Positions 48,900 to 58,262 of a stretch of 64,000 nucleotides of DNA are shown here, one piece after another. This stretch comes from Hyphomicrobiales bacterium (lineage in GTDB: Bacteria > Pseudomonadota > Alphaproteobacteria > Rhizobiales > Rhizobiaceae): positions 124,001 to 188,000 of the forward strand of contig UCIV01000019.1 in assembly GCA_900472575.1 (NCBI GenBank), read 5' to 3'. The translations under genes and the position numbers were made by a program. The notes under the pieces were generated by a model. It saw nothing but the letters and a program-made list of their open reading frames with translations, did not search any database and was not told the DNA's origin. The first letter of the stretch is position 1; every line of letters begins with the position of its first letter.

Positions 48900-49913
48900 T
48901 CAGATTTCGAAGTTGATCATGTTGCGCATCACAAGGATGCCGATCGACATCCACACTCCCGATACAAGCATGATGATATGCCCGCGCGGATCGGTGAAGA
49001 GGATCATCATGTATTGCGGCGAGGTGAGATAGACGAGCGTCGCGACGATGAACGGCAATGCGCCGATGATGACGGCAGAGGCCTTGGCCTCCATCGAAAG
49101 TGCGCTGACCTTGGCCTTCATCTTCCTGCGCTCACGCAGCACCTTGCCGAGATTGCCGAGCGCCTCGGAGAGGTTGCCCCCCGCCTGACTCTGGATCGCG
49201 ATAACGATGGAGAAGAAACTGACCTCGGATAATGGCATGGTCTGCAGCATGCGCGCACAGGCCTCAGGAATGCTCAGGCCGATTTTCTGCGATTCCACGA
49301 CCCGCTGGAACTCGCGTTTCACAGGCTCCCTGCCATCGGCCGCAATCAGCCGGATCGCATCGTTGAGCGGCAGGCCGGATTTGATCGAGCGAACCATTAC
49401 GTCAAGAGCGTTGGGGAATTCCTCGAGAAACTTGTTGCGTCGCCGCTTGATAAGGAAACCGATGACCCAGCGTGGAAAACCGAAGGCAAAAACGAAACCT
49501 GCACCAAGCGAAGCAAGCAAGGGCATGCCGACGATCAGCGCAACGAGGGAAGCAAGGAAACCGAGACCAACGGACATTGCGTAGAAACGGCCCATCGTCA
49601 CCGGCAAGCCAGTTTGAGAAAGCCGGGATTTCAGGCTATTGTCGCCGATATACTTGTTTTTCTCTTCCTGCTTCTTTTCCAGATCCTTCAGGGAATCCTG
49701 CAGGGATTTGCGCCGCTTGGACAGTTCCTGAACGCGATCACGCGCGGCCTTGGCCTTGCCCAGATCGCTTTCGGCGGCCTTCACTCGCGTCAATCGGGCA
49801 CCGGCCTTCTTTTCGGTCTCCAGGCGTGAGAACAATAGCGCATAGGCCACCAAGGCCGCCGATACGGCAGCCAGAAGAACGATCAACAGCATGGTCAAAT
49901 CAAGCCCGAACAT
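48900..49913 (-). CDS. tadB: Tad pilus inner-membrane platform protein TadB
   Basis: The 337-aa protein has an N-terminal membrane anchor, a charged coiled-coil stretch (about 45-85), two helices, and a T2SSF domain (EEFPNALDVMVRSIKSGLPLNDAIRLIA...) with GLSIPEACARML and IAIQSQAGGNLSEALGNL. Two C-terminal helices close it. It lies 21 nt after cpaF in the conserved order. Confidence 0.94.
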   Translation of the reverse strand: MFGLDLTMLLIVLLAAVSAALVAYALLFSRLETEKKAGARLTRVKAAESDLGKAKAARDRVQELSKRRKSLQDSLKDLEKKQEEKNKYIGDNSLKSRLSQTGLPVTMGRFYAMSVGLGFLASLVALIVGMPLLASLGAGFVFAFGFPRWVIGFLIKRRRNKFLEEFPNALDVMVRSIKSGLPLNDAIRLIAADGREPVKREFQRVVESQKIGLSIPEACARMLQTMPLSEVSFFSIVIAIQSQAGGNLSEALGNLGKVLRERRKMKAKVSALSMEAKASAVIIGALPFIVATLVYLTSPQYMMILFTDPRGHIIMLVSGVWMSIGILVMRNMINFEI

Positions 49914-49934
49914 GCGAACTGCCTCTCAACCGTC

Positions 49935-51428
49935 TCAATCCTTGGAGGTTTCCATGGCGTCGAGTGCTGCCGTAAGGCGGCGCTCTTCACCGAAATAGCG
50001 AACACGGTCCCAAAAATGCGGCTTGACGATGCCGGTGGAAACATGGCGGCCAATAATCCGCCCGTTCGCGTCCTCGCCATCCATCTCGTAACGCATCAGA
50101 TCCTGGGTGATGATAACGTCGCCTTCCATGCCGATCACTTCGGTGACCTGGGTGATCCGGCGCGAGCCGTCACGAAGACGTGCCGCCTGAATGATGATGT
50201 CGACCGATCCGCTGATGATCTCGCGTACAGTTTTGGCCGGCAGCGTATAACCGCCCATGGCGATCATCGATTCCATACGGCTCAGGCATTCGCGCGGCGT
50301 ATTGGAGTGGATCGTCCCCATGGAACCGTCATGACCGGTGTTCATCGCCTGCAAGAGGTCGAAGACTTCCGGTCCGCGCACTTCGCCGACGATGATACGT
50401 TCGGGGCGCATACGCAGGCAGTTCTTGACCAGATCGCGCATGGTGATCTCGCCTTCGCCTTCGATATTTGGCGGGCGGGTTTCAAGGCGCACAACATGCG
50501 GCTGCTGCAGTTGCAGTTCGGCAGTATCCTCGCAGGTGATAACGCGTTCATCCAGATCGATATAACGCGTCAGGCAGTTCAGAAGGGTGGTTTTGCCCGA
50601 ACCGGTACCACCGGAAATGACGACGTTGCAGCGGACACGACCGATGATCTGGAGCAGAACAGCGCCCTCAGGCGTGATCGCTCCGAATTTGACCAGCTGG
50701 TCGAGTGTCAGCTTGTCCTTCTTGAACTTACGGATGGTGAGAGCCGGACCATCAAGCGAAAGCGGTGGAGCGATCACGTTGACACGCGAACCATCAGGCA
50801 GACGCGCGTCGCAGATCGGCGAACTTTCATCAACGCGTCGGCCCACCTGGCTGACGATACGCTGGCAGATGGACAGAAGCTGAGCGTTGTCGCGGAAACG
50901 GATTTCCGATTCGATCGTCTTGCCGGCAACTTCGATGAAGGTCTGCCCGGCCCCGTTGACCATGATGTCGGCGATGTCATCGCGGGCGAGCAGCGGCTCC
51001 AGCGGGCCGTAGCCCAAAACGTCGTTGCAGATATCGTCAAGCAGCTCTTCCTGCTCGGAGATCGACATCGCAAAATTCTTGATCGTGATGATATCGTTGA
51101 CGATATCGCGGATTTCCTCGCGCGCGCTCTCGTTGTCGAGCTTTGCGAGCTGCGACAGGTCGATCGTGTCGATAAGCGCCGAAAAAACCTGGCTTTTGGT
51201 ATCGTAATACTGGTCGTTGCGGGCCGGCCGCTTGCGTGCGGGCGCGGCCGGAGCGAGCGGGGGCGGCGCCACGGGCTGCCGCATCGTCGCGTTTTCGGCC
51301 GAAGCAGGCGGCCTGATCGGGGCTTCCGAGGCCGTCGATGCGGCTGGCGCGGGCGTAAATTGAGGTGCAGGCGGCGATACGACAGCGCCTCCCTTTCCAA
51401 ACCCGTCGTTTCCGCGTTTTCCAAACAT
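49935..51428 (-). CDS. cpaF: Tad pilus assembly ATPase CpaF (TadA)
   Basis: The 497-aa secretion ATPase has a Pro/Ala-rich N-terminal tail (about 1-75), an N-domain, and a RecA-like core. The core carries Walker [18 protein letters not shown], an Asp box with [12 protein letters not shown], Walker B-type [13 protein letters not shown], and the His box [20 protein letters not shown]. The hexamer powers pilin extension and, in Caulobacter-type systems, retraction too. It is 33 nt downstream of cpaE. Confidence 0.96.
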   Translation of the reverse strand: MFGKRGNDGFGKGGAVVSPPAPQFTPAPAASTASEAPIRPPASAENATMRQPVAPPPLAPAAPARKRPARNDQYYDTKSQVFSALIDTIDLSQLAKLDNESAREEIRDIVNDIITIKNFAMSISEQEELLDDICNDVLGYGPLEPLLARDDIADIMVNGAGQTFIEVAGKTIESEIRFRDNAQLLSICQRIVSQVGRRVDESSPICDARLPDGSRVNVIAPPLSLDGPALTIRKFKKDKLTLDQLVKFGAITPEGAVLLQIIGRVRCNVVISGGTGSGKTTLLNCLTRYIDLDERVITCEDTAELQLQQPHVVRLETRPPNIEGEGEITMRDLVKNCLRMRPERIIVGEVRGPEVFDLLQAMNTGHDGSMGTIHSNTPRECLSRMESMIAMGGYTLPAKTVREIISGSVDIIIQAARLRDGSRRITQVTEVIGMEGDVIITQDLMRYEMDGEDANGRIIGRHVSTGIVKPHFWDRVRYFGEERRLTAALDAMETSKD

Positions 51429-51461
51429 GCTTCTTAAAACCTAACTCTTTCGTGATGCGGC

Positions 51462-52754
51462 TTACTTTCGTCCCAGCATGCCAAGAAACTTGCCGAGACC
51501 AGCCTTCTTTGCCTTCTTGACCGCGATGCGCCCCGTGACGACATGGGCGATCTGCGAGAAGGTTTCGGCCACCGGAGACTTGGCGTCGATTTCCGAGATC
51601 ATACGGCCGCTATTGGCAGCATTGCCGAAAAGGGCTGAATCAAACGGCAGAATGGCGATCGGCTCCATTTCCAGCGCCTCGGTGAAATCGGACGGGCTGA
51701 TCTCGGGACGCTTCGGCATTCCCACCTGGTTGAGAACCAGATGCGGTGCGCGGTCATTTGGCCTCAACTGCTTCAGCGCATCCAGAATGTTCTTCGTGTT
51801 GCGAAGATTGGCGAGATCCGGCGCGGCGCAGATGACAACTTCGTCCGCATCGGCAAGAACCGACGTCGTCCACTCGTTCCATGCATGGGGTACATCAAGA
51901 ACAGCGATCGGCGCGCTGCGCTGCAGGATTTCGATGACGGGCTGGAAAGCGCGGCCTTCGAAGTCGTAAGCCCGATCGAGAAGCGACGGCGCAGCAAGAA
52001 GCGACAGATGATCCGAACATTTCGTCAGAAGGCGGTCCAGAAACACCTCATCCAGACGCTCCGGCGCAAAAACCGCCTCGGAAATTCCCTGCATCGGATC
52101 CTGGTCAAAATCGATGTTGGCCGTCCCAAAGGGCAGGTCGAGATCGGCTAGAATGGTTTCGGTCGAGAACAGGCTCGATATTCCGAAGGCGCAGTTGTGG
52201 GCGATCGTCGAGGCGCCGACCCCACCCTTTGCGCCAATAAATGCGATCGATTTGCCCAGGGGCTCTGCATCCGGATCAACGAAGATGGCGGAGATCGCTG
52301 CCATCATGTCGACCATCGGAACGGGAGCCACCAGATATTCGGAAATGCCGTTGCGGACCAGTTCGCGATAAAGCGCGATATCGTTGTAACGGCCAATGAC
52401 GATGACGCGGGTCGAAGGATCGCAGACTTCTGCCAGAGGAGCAAGTTCGGCAAGAAGATTGCGCGGCTCTGCCGCCGTCTCCAGCACGATCAGGTTCGGG
52501 GTCGGCGAAGACGTGTACATATTGGCGGCCGCCGTTGTGCCGCCGCTCGTCACACGCAGGTTGACCTTTGCCATGCGCCGGTCACGCGACATCTTGTCGA
52601 TCATATGCTGGACGCCTTCGCTTTCGCAGAAGGCATGAATGGAGATCCGCGGCAACGGCCGCACGGATTCGAGATCAAGCGCCGAGGAATGTTCCTCGGC
52701 ATCATGAGCCTGCGACGGCTGTCCATTTACGTCGTATTGAACGGTGCTTATCAT
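51462..52754 (-). CDS. cpaE: Tad pilus localisation ATPase CpaE (TadZ)
   Basis: The 430-aa protein has an N-terminal receiver-like domain (about 35-150, with VIVIGRYNDIALYRELVRNGISEYLVAP) and a C-terminal MinD/ParA-like domain with a deviant Walker A, FIGAKGGVGASTIAHN. CpaE/TadZ marks the cell pole and recruits the pilus machine. It is 27 nt downstream of cpaD. Confidence 0.95.
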   Translation of the reverse strand: MISTVQYDVNGQPSQAHDAEEHSSALDLESVRPLPRISIHAFCESEGVQHMIDKMSRDRRMAKVNLRVTSGGTTAAANMYTSSPTPNLIVLETAAEPRNLLAELAPLAEVCDPSTRVIVIGRYNDIALYRELVRNGISEYLVAPVPMVDMMAAISAIFVDPDAEPLGKSIAFIGAKGGVGASTIAHNCAFGISSLFSTETILADLDLPFGTANIDFDQDPMQGISEAVFAPERLDEVFLDRLLTKCSDHLSLLAAPSLLDRAYDFEGRAFQPVIEILQRSAPIAVLDVPHAWNEWTTSVLADADEVVICAAPDLANLRNTKNILDALKQLRPNDRAPHLVLNQVGMPKRPEISPSDFTEALEMEPIAILPFDSALFGNAANSGRMISEIDAKSPVAETFSQIAHVVTGRIAVKKAKKAGLGKFLGMLGRK

Positions 52755-52781
52755 CGGATCAGGCCCAACCGTTACGCTTCA

Positions 52782-53468
52782 TCATTCGTCCATATCCTTG
52801 AGCTCGGTGAACGATTCGCGATAGCGCTCCATCACCTGACCGCGCTGCGTTCCGTCCGGCGGCGTCATGCGGCGCGGGCCGAGAAGGTCGTTCGGATTGG
52901 CGATCTGGGCCGCAAGGTTATTCTGGTTGGCGCAACCGAAATTATAGTAGTTCTTGTTGCTCTGAATATTCAGCGTCATGTCGGCCGGCCAGGTACCGCA
53001 CTGCTCCGTCTTGGCGGCAATCGCCACATAGGTCAGGCGCATGGGAGCGGATTCTCCGAATTCCGAGGGGAAATGCGCCTGCAGAATATTCTGGGCCGGA
53101 ACGCCCATCTTTACCATCAGCTTGCGGGTGGAGGAGGCGGCAGACGCGACCGCACCTTCATTGGCCGATCCGCGCGGCGTGATGATCTGGATAATGCCGG
53201 ACGAGGACCGGCGGTATTCCGCGATGAAACCGGCGATGACTTCCGACTGGCCTTTCGTGAGACCGGTATCACCAGCGGCGACCGGGATATCAATCTTTCT
53301 TTCCGCTTCGCCGACCACGATCGGGTGGCGCGTGCGGTAATCGTCCGGCAGGGAACCGGTGGTCATGCTGTCCTTGCCCGCGCAGGAAGACAGCAGCGCT
53401 GCGGCGCCGAGGACGAGCGCTGCCGAAAGGCGGCCCGTCGAATATCGCGTTGTCTTTCTCGGATCCAT
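52782..53468 (-). CDS. cpaD: Tad pilus lipoprotein CpaD
   Basis: The 228-aa precursor has a lipoprotein signal (lipobox ALLSSC, Cys about 29). The CpaD domain follows: RHPIVVGEAERKIDIPV, EYRRSSSGIIQIITPRGSANE, and a conserved FGCANQNNLAAQIANPNDLLGPR C-terminal motif. It supports the CpaC secretin at the outer membrane. ATG 53468 gives a normal signal length; the in-frame ATG 53531 overlaps the cpaC stop (ATGA) and may be used through coupling. Confidence 0.93.
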   Translation of the reverse strand: MDPRKTTRYSTGRLSAALVLGAAALLSSCAGKDSMTTGSLPDDYRTRHPIVVGEAERKIDIPVAAGDTGLTKGQSEVIAGFIAEYRRSSSGIIQIITPRGSANEGAVASAASSTRKLMVKMGVPAQNILQAHFPSEFGESAPMRLTYVAIAAKTEQCGTWPADMTLNIQSNKNYYNFGCANQNNLAAQIANPNDLLGPRRMTPPDGTQRGQVMERYRESFTELKDMDE

Positions 53469-53527
53469 AAATGGATGCCTTTCTTGCGAGCGGCTGCCGC
53501 CGAAGTTTGGGAGCTGAGCTTGCTTCG

Positions 53528-55009
53528 TCATTTGTAGATGAACCCGACATTGCCCTGATAAGGCGCAGGCGGCGGGGACGCCTCCTTACGGCCATAGATC
53601 TTGTTGACCCGTCCCAAGAAGACGCTTTCGGCATCACTGGCGGGCTGGAAATTGTCATCCGGGCGAGAGAGTTCGTTGCGATTGACCGGACGGACCAGAT
53701 AAGGCGTCGCGATGATGACCAGTTCGGTCTCGTTGCGCTCATAGGTCTTTGCCCGGAAAAGCGCGCCGACAAGCGGAACCTTCGAGGCGACCGGGGTACC
53801 CTTCATGCTCTGAGAGATATCATCGCGGATCAGACCAGCCAGGGCGAGCGAGCCGCCGGACGGAAGTTCAACCGTCGTTTCCGCATCGCGCTTGCGATAT
53901 TCGGCTGCCGACGTCGTGAGCACAGGCTCCGAAACCCGTGTCTGGATACGCAGGCTGATACGGCCGGACGACAGAACCGTCGGGGTAAATGCAAGCGAGA
54001 TGCCGTACTGATAAGGGGTTACAGTGGTCACGCCATCGACGCCGGTGGTGGAGTACAGACGTTCTCCACCCGAATTGAATGTTGCGGCCTGCCCCGAGAT
54101 CGCCGTCAGTGTCGGTTCTGCAAGCGTGCGGATCGCATCGGCCTGCTCCAGGGCGCTCAACGCCGTTTCAATGCCAAGCTTGCCGATCTGCCCGGCAATC
54201 GTGCCATTCAGGCCTTGCGTGCCTGCTTCGACGGTCAGAACATCAAGGGCGTTGCGGGAAGGCGTGGTACGCGTGAAAGTGTTGTCGAAACCAAGCTGCT
54301 TCAAAACCTCGCGACGGATTTCCGCCACGGTGATTTTCAGCGTGACCTGGTCCTCACCTTCAATTGAAAGGAGGTTCACGACCGTGGAGGTTTGTCGGCC
54401 TTCGGCATAGATTGCAGAGTCGCCGCCGTTGTTGCCACTTGTCGCCGTGATTTCGCGCGTAGTCGCCTCACCGCCCTTCAGAAAGGCATTGGCGAGTTGC
54501 GCGGCCTTGGCAGAATCCTGCGGCGTGCGCACCGAGCCGGAAAGCACGATGTTGTCGGATACGATTTCGACCTTGATGTTCGAATCCGGCAAGAAACGGC
54601 GGAGGTTTGCCTCGAGGCCGGAAATATCGCGCTCAATCTCCACGTCGAGCGTGACGATTTCCTCGCCGCCCGGACCGAAGACGAAGATATTCGTCTGACC
54701 GACGGTCTTGCCAAAAAGATAGATCCGCCGCGAGGTGCGGGTGACGGCATCGGCCATTGAGGGATCGGCAACCAGAATGTCGTGGGCATCGGACGGAAGG
54801 TCGATCACCAGTGCCTTGTTCAGGCCAATCGTCACCCGCCGCTTGATCCCAACACCGCCCTGCGCAATGCGGATCACTCCGCTATCGGCTGCAGAAGCGC
54901 TTGGAACAGTCAGGAAGGATGGTGCAAAGCTGCCCGGAATGCCGGAAAAGGCCAGGCAGAAAGCCAGGCCGGTCGAAACGGTTGCGCGGGTCTTGCGTTT
55001 CAAAATCAT
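53528..55009 (-). CDS. cpaC: Tad pilus outer-membrane secretin CpaC (RcpA)
   Basis: The 493-aa precursor has a signal peptide, a pilus N-domain (RRVTIGLNKALVIDLPSDAHDILVADPSMADAV) and a BON-like domain (VSDNIVLSGSVRTPQDSAKAAQLANAFL). The secretin core has ALSALEQADAIRTLAEPTLTAISGQAATFNSGG and ELPSGGSLALAGLIRDD. It forms the gated outer-membrane channel for the Flp pilus. ATG 55009 follows GGAGCG. Confidence 0.96.
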   Translation of the reverse strand: MILKRKTRATVSTGLAFCLAFSGIPGSFAPSFLTVPSASAADSGVIRIAQGGVGIKRRVTIGLNKALVIDLPSDAHDILVADPSMADAVTRTSRRIYLFGKTVGQTNIFVFGPGGEEIVTLDVEIERDISGLEANLRRFLPDSNIKVEIVSDNIVLSGSVRTPQDSAKAAQLANAFLKGGEATTREITATSGNNGGDSAIYAEGRQTSTVVNLLSIEGEDQVTLKITVAEIRREVLKQLGFDNTFTRTTPSRNALDVLTVEAGTQGLNGTIAGQIGKLGIETALSALEQADAIRTLAEPTLTAISGQAATFNSGGERLYSTTGVDGVTTVTPYQYGISLAFTPTVLSSGRISLRIQTRVSEPVLTTSAAEYRKRDAETTVELPSGGSLALAGLIRDDISQSMKGTPVASKVPLVGALFRAKTYERNETELVIIATPYLVRPVNRNELSRPDDNFQPASDAESVFLGRVNKIYGRKEASPPPAPYQGNVGFIYK

Positions 55010-55024
55010 AACCAATCGCTCCGT

Positions 55025-55831
55025 TCAATTCGCCTGCGTCGAGCCGGTGATGATCGACCCCGATTTGATGACCTGGATATCCGCCTTGCCACCGCCATGC
55101 AGAAGGTAGTCCGCGGCCTGCGTGTCCGCCTCCTGTGCGTCAGCCACCGACCTCAAGGCGAGCGTCAGTCGCTCAGCCATCTGCTGCGCAACGGCAATGA
55201 CCTTTGCCTGATCGGGTGTAAGTTCGAGGGTCGCAGTGGTGCCGACAACGGATTTGCTGCCGTCGGGCGCTTCCTGGATGTTCTGGTCGATGGCCAGGAC
55301 GCGAACGTTGTTCAGGACATTCTCGGTGACATAACCGCCACCGGTATCCTTGTTTTGACGGACCATGATGACATCGACGCGGTCGTTCGGCAGAACGAAA
55401 CCACCAGCGCCCGTTGCAACCGATATTTCCGTTGCGACCGCGCGCTTGCCGGAGGGCAAAAGCGAAGACATGATGCGGCTGGAAGAGTCTGCAACCTTCT
55501 CGGCTCTCAAAGGCTCGCCCTTGAAGATTGGAAGGCGGACGACTGAGCCTTCAAGCTCCTTGATGGCATCGGGGCGCGCGTCGCTGGTGATGAAGCCCTC
55601 CGCAACACCGCTGCGCGGCCAGTTCAACCATTCGACAGACTTCTCGTTCAGACGACTGCCTACCGGCAAGTTATCGGCTGAAACCAGAACATTGATCGTC
55701 GGCTCCTTCACCACCGTTTCCACCAGCTGGGGCGCCTGTGTGCCAGACATGTTCATTGCCAGCAGACCGGCCAGGCCTGCAGCCACGACGGCCACCGTCA
55801 AAATGATGATGCGAGCGGGCTTCATTGCCAT
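55025..55831 (-). CDS. cpaB: Tad pilus assembly protein CpaB (RcpC)
   Basis: The 268-aa protein has an N-terminal membrane helix (RIIILTVAVVAAGLAGLLAMNM) and then a SAF domain (VLVSADNLPVGSRLNEKSVEWLNWP). The family motif is GFVLPNDRVDVIMVRQN, and AIDQNIQEAPDGSK precedes the C-terminal half. It is a periplasmic accessory of the secretin. CtrA-type motifs occur in the 113-nt spacer before it, suggesting its own promoter in addition to readthrough from pilA-cpaA. Confidence 0.94.
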   Translation of the reverse strand: MAMKPARIIILTVAVVAAGLAGLLAMNMSGTQAPQLVETVVKEPTINVLVSADNLPVGSRLNEKSVEWLNWPRSGVAEGFITSDARPDAIKELEGSVVRLPIFKGEPLRAEKVADSSSRIMSSLLPSGKRAVATEISVATGAGGFVLPNDRVDVIMVRQNKDTGGGYVTENVLNNVRVLAIDQNIQEAPDGSKSVVGTTATLELTPDQAKVIAVAQQMAERLTLALRSVADAQEADTQAADYLLHGGGKADIQVIKSGSIITGSTQAN

Positions 55832-55884
55832 GTCCCAGAAGAATCCTTGATCTTCGCGACAGGATGGGCGGCAATGGTGTAATT

Positions 55885-55916
55885 ATGGTTAATGAGAAGC
55901 TTAGAATGCTGGTTAA
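55885..55916 (-). promoter_or_regulatory. pair of CtrA-type motifs upstream of cpaB
   Basis: On the minus strand TTAACCAG (55916-55909) is followed after 16 nt by TTAACCAT (55892-55885), an exact CtrA 8-mer, about 54 nt before the cpaB start. Confidence 0.5.
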
Positions 55917-55944
55917 CGCAATGTTGCGATAGATCTCAGCGAGG

Positions 55945-56466
55945 TCAGAAGGCCTTGAGCGCCAATATTGCAATTGGCGATGTTCCAAATGCCATCAGGC
56001 CCCCCATTGCAATGGCAATGCCATAAGGGATCTTGTTGGTACCAACGATCGATACGGGCAGCGGGATGCCGATCGACATTACAAGATCGGCCTTGACCCG
56101 TAGAAACAGGAAAAGCAGGGTCACAGCGCCGCCAGAATAGGCCACCAGAACGAGAAAGGCGATAAGCGACTGGTCAAAGCCGAACCAGAGGCTGGCCGCG
56201 GTCAAAAGCTTGGCATCGCCGCCACCCATGATATTGGCGGCGAACAAAGCAAAGCAAACTGCAAAAACAATGAGAGCGACCACGAGGCTAAGGCCAAGAT
56301 CGACCAGCGTCACGCCCACGAGCGGCGCAAGAACGAGAAAAGCAGCAACCAAAGCCAACGACAGCCGGTTGGATATTTTCATCGTCAGAAAATCGCTCAT
56401 CGCCGCAGCAGCCAAGGCTGCAGGAAAGGCAGCTAGTACAAGAACGGCGACGATGTCATTCAGCAT
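55945..56466 (-). CDS. cpaA: prepilin peptidase CpaA (TadV)
   Basis: The 173-aa polytopic A24-family aspartic peptidase has its first catalytic Asp in AMSDFLTMKISNRL and its second in IMGGGDAKLLTAASLW, with about five membrane helices. It processes the Flp prepilin and probably the TadE/F pseudopilins on the inner membrane. The short form lacks the N-methyltransferase domain, as is usual for TadV. It follows pilA across a stable hairpin. Confidence 0.95.
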   Translation of the reverse strand: MLNDIVAVLVLAAFPAALAAAAMSDFLTMKISNRLSLALVAAFLVLAPLVGVTLVDLGLSLVVALIVFAVCFALFAANIMGGGDAKLLTAASLWFGFDQSLIAFLVLVAYSGGAVTLLFLFLRVKADLVMSIGIPLPVSIVGTNKIPYGIAIAMGGLMAFGTSPIAILALKAF

Positions 56467-56496
56467 AGAGTTTTTCCCGAGATCGCTGGAAACGGC

Positions 56497-56526
56497 TTAA
56501 AGCCGCCCTACACGGGACGGCTTTAA
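56497..56526 (-). other. intercistronic hairpin between pilA and cpaA
   Basis: TTAAAGCCGCCC pairs with GGG-A-CGGCTTTAA: a 12-bp stem with one bulged A around TACAC. It lacks a clear T run and may act as a partial terminator or 3' stabiliser, so that pilA mRNA exceeds cpa mRNA. Confidence 0.6.
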
Positions 56527-56564
56527 CCAATGTCTTCGGTGCCAAACGACGGCGGCAAGGAATA

Positions 56565-56741
56565 TTAGCCGTTCGGCTTCGAAACCTTGTTGGAGATGTT
56601 GATGAAGGCAGCGTTGAGCGTATTGCCCAGCGTGGAAGCACCGGCGATGATAGCAACGGAAATGAGAGCAGCAATCAGGCCATATTCGATGGCAGTTGCG
56701 CCGGACTCATCTTTACGAAAACGAGCGAAAATCTTGGTCAT
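56565..56741 (-). CDS. pilA: Flp-type pilin
   Basis: The 58-aa prepilin has a basic leader MTKIFARFRKDESG, a cleavage site after Gly14, and a mature N-terminus ATAIEYGLIAALISVAI with Glu at +5, the Flp consensus. The hydrophobic helix and a short tail ending KPNG complete it. GGAGAG precedes ATG 56741. This is the main subunit of the Tad pilus used for surface attachment. It is the first gene of the minus-strand run, with a long upstream region suited to strong regulation. Confidence 0.96.
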   Translation of the reverse strand: MTKIFARFRKDESGATAIEYGLIAALISVAIIAGASTLGNTLNAAFINISNKVSKPNG

Positions 56742-57135
56742 TGGACTCTCCTACTCCACACAATTGTTGTTCAGCACTTACCGACAACTGTTTTCCCGTT
56801 GCTCGGTTGACGTGGAAACTACAGCCGGACGATTGCCAACCGCTTAAAGAGGAACGTTACCCAATCGTTAATCGAGGCAGTTCGGAGCACTTTGGTAAAT
56901 AGAACCTGACAGAAATTCAGAGCATTTTTGAGTAACAAGAAGACTCTCGCCCAACAATTGAAGTACATATAATTCAGCTAGTTAATTGATCCGGTCTGGC
57001 CAAGCACAGCAATTTTGCCCGCCTATGGCGATGATCAGGGAGCAACGGAGCCGGCCTTACGCCCCAGCTTAAGGCTTCATTCACCAATCAAGGTCATCTT
57101 CTATTCACATCGAAATCCGCCCGGGGACCTTAAAT
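56742..57135. other. 394-nt divergent control region between pilA and the plus-strand pilus genes
   Basis: No gene is seen. It is AT-rich relative to its surroundings, as expected for strong promoters. It contains a CtrA-like site at 56857-56871 and a perfect TATAAT at 56968-56973 on the plus strand, but no matching -35 at proper spacing. Confidence 0.6.
56857..56871 (-). promoter_or_regulatory. CtrA-like box upstream of pilA
   Basis: On the minus strand TTAA-N7-GTAA, one base off the CtrA full site, about 115 nt before the pilA start. Confidence 0.4.
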
Positions 57136-57543
57136 ATGGCGCTGCGTCTTGTACTGGCCGCCTTCACGCTTGCTTCAACCCTTTTAAGCGCAGACATATC
57201 CACTGCCGACGACAGACAGGATGTGTTGCGCGTATTCATGAATCAGGCGCGCGTGCTCAAGCTTGACCGGCCGGTCGCTAAGGTCATCGTTGGTAATTCG
57301 GAAGTTGCAGATGCGACCGTGGCGGATGCAACAACGATTGTTCTTACTGGGCGCAGCTTTGGCACAACCAATCTCGTGCTGCTTGACCAGGATGGCAATG
57401 CGATTGCCGACGAGCGGGTTCTCGTTTCCATCGACGAAGGTAATACGGTACGGGTATTCAAGCAGACCGAACGGACCGTGCTTTCCTGTACGCCGAACTG
57501 CGAGCAGCATGCCGAGTTCGACACAACCGCGAAGACACCCTGA
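57136..57543 (+). CDS. stand-alone pilus secretin N-domain protein (CpaC-N-like)
   Basis: The 135-aa precursor has a signal peptide (to about residue 24) and then a single pilus-assembly N-domain: LRVFMNQARVLKLDRPVAKVIVGNSEVADATVADATTIVLTGRSFGTTNLVLLDQDG. This is the domain that opens CpaC secretins, here without the channel part. The C-terminus has CTPNC, a possible disulfide. It is the first gene of the plus-strand pilus set and probably helps the secretin in the periplasm. Confidence 0.85.
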   Translation: MALRLVLAAFTLASTLLSADISTADDRQDVLRVFMNQARVLKLDRPVAKVIVGNSEVADATVADATTIVLTGRSFGTTNLVLLDQDGNAIADERVLVSIDEGNTVRVFKQTERTVLSCTPNCEQHAEFDTTAKTP

Positions 57544-57665
57544 CCATCTCGAATGCACCAATTTGCATCAGTTGCGAAACGGATTTTCAATAATCGTTGA
57601 TTATGGTCCGTACTCACTTTCGCCGCTCAAGCGGTCAGGAAGAGACGCATCAGGATCGCTCGCCA

Positions 57666-58262
57666 ATGACCGGCTCGACTTCGCCGAAAGCACCACAATC
57701 CGGCTTGAAGAGGCTCTTTCGCTCGAAAGACGGTGCCGCGGCGATTGAGTTCGCACTGCTTGCTATTCCCTATTTTCTCATTGTCTTTGCCATCGTCGAG
57801 ACATTCGTGGCCTACACGGCCGAGCAACTGGTCGCCAATGCCGTCGACACGATGGGCCGCAAGCTGCGGACCGGCAATATCACAGTCACGAGCAGTACCG
57901 CTTCCACCTACATGAACGAGACCCAATTCCGCCGCGCCTTTTGCGGTGAAATCTCGATCCTGATCCAGTGCAGCGAGGCCGAGGTCTCCAAAGCCAACAA
58001 GCTGTTTATCGACGCAAAGCCCTATACGAATTTCTCCGACATGCCGACGACGATCCCGATGGCAAACGGAGATCTCAATACGGCAGGCCTTGGCTTTGCT
58101 CCGGGCGGATCTGGCACCAAGAACATGCTGCGTGCCTACTACAAGTGGGACGTCGCGACCGATCTGCTTCGCCCGTATATTTCCAACATCCGCCCGACCA
58201 GCGGCTCCAATTACGTCCTGATCGTGGAAACCTCTGCTTTCAGGAATGAGGATTATCCGTGA
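57666..58262 (+). CDS. TadE-like pseudopilin
   Basis: The 198-aa protein has a prepilin-like motif KDGAAAIEFALLAIPYFLIVFAIVETF near residue 22 and a periplasmic domain with VDTMGRKLRTGNI, FCGEISILIQC and ATDLLRPYISNIRPT. It is a minor pilus component processed by CpaA. ATG 57666 is chosen; ATG 57603 in the same frame would add 21 residues, and both ribosome sites are weak. It overlaps the next gene by one base (TGATG). Confidence 0.88.
   Translation: MTGSTSPKAPQSGLKRLFRSKDGAAAIEFALLAIPYFLIVFAIVETFVAYTAEQLVANAVDTMGRKLRTGNITVTSSTASTYMNETQFRRAFCGEISILIQCSEAEVSKANKLFIDAKPYTNFSDMPTTIPMANGDLNTAGLGFAPGGSGTKNMLRAYYKWDVATDLLRPYISNIRPTSGSNYVLIVETSAFRNEDYP

Noticed and set aside
50016..51437. 473-codon open frame on the plus strand opposite cpaF
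   Set aside because: It is rich in Asp, His and Arg and shows no fold or ribosome site; the minus-strand ATPase explains the region.
52197..53537. 446-codon open frame on the plus strand opposite cpaE and cpaD
   Set aside because: It spans two clear pilus genes on the other strand and has no protein-like pattern.
56968..56973. Perfect TATAAT on the plus strand as a promoter for the pseudopilin genes
   Set aside because: No -35 hexamer at 16-19 nt; the nearest candidate is 34 nt away.
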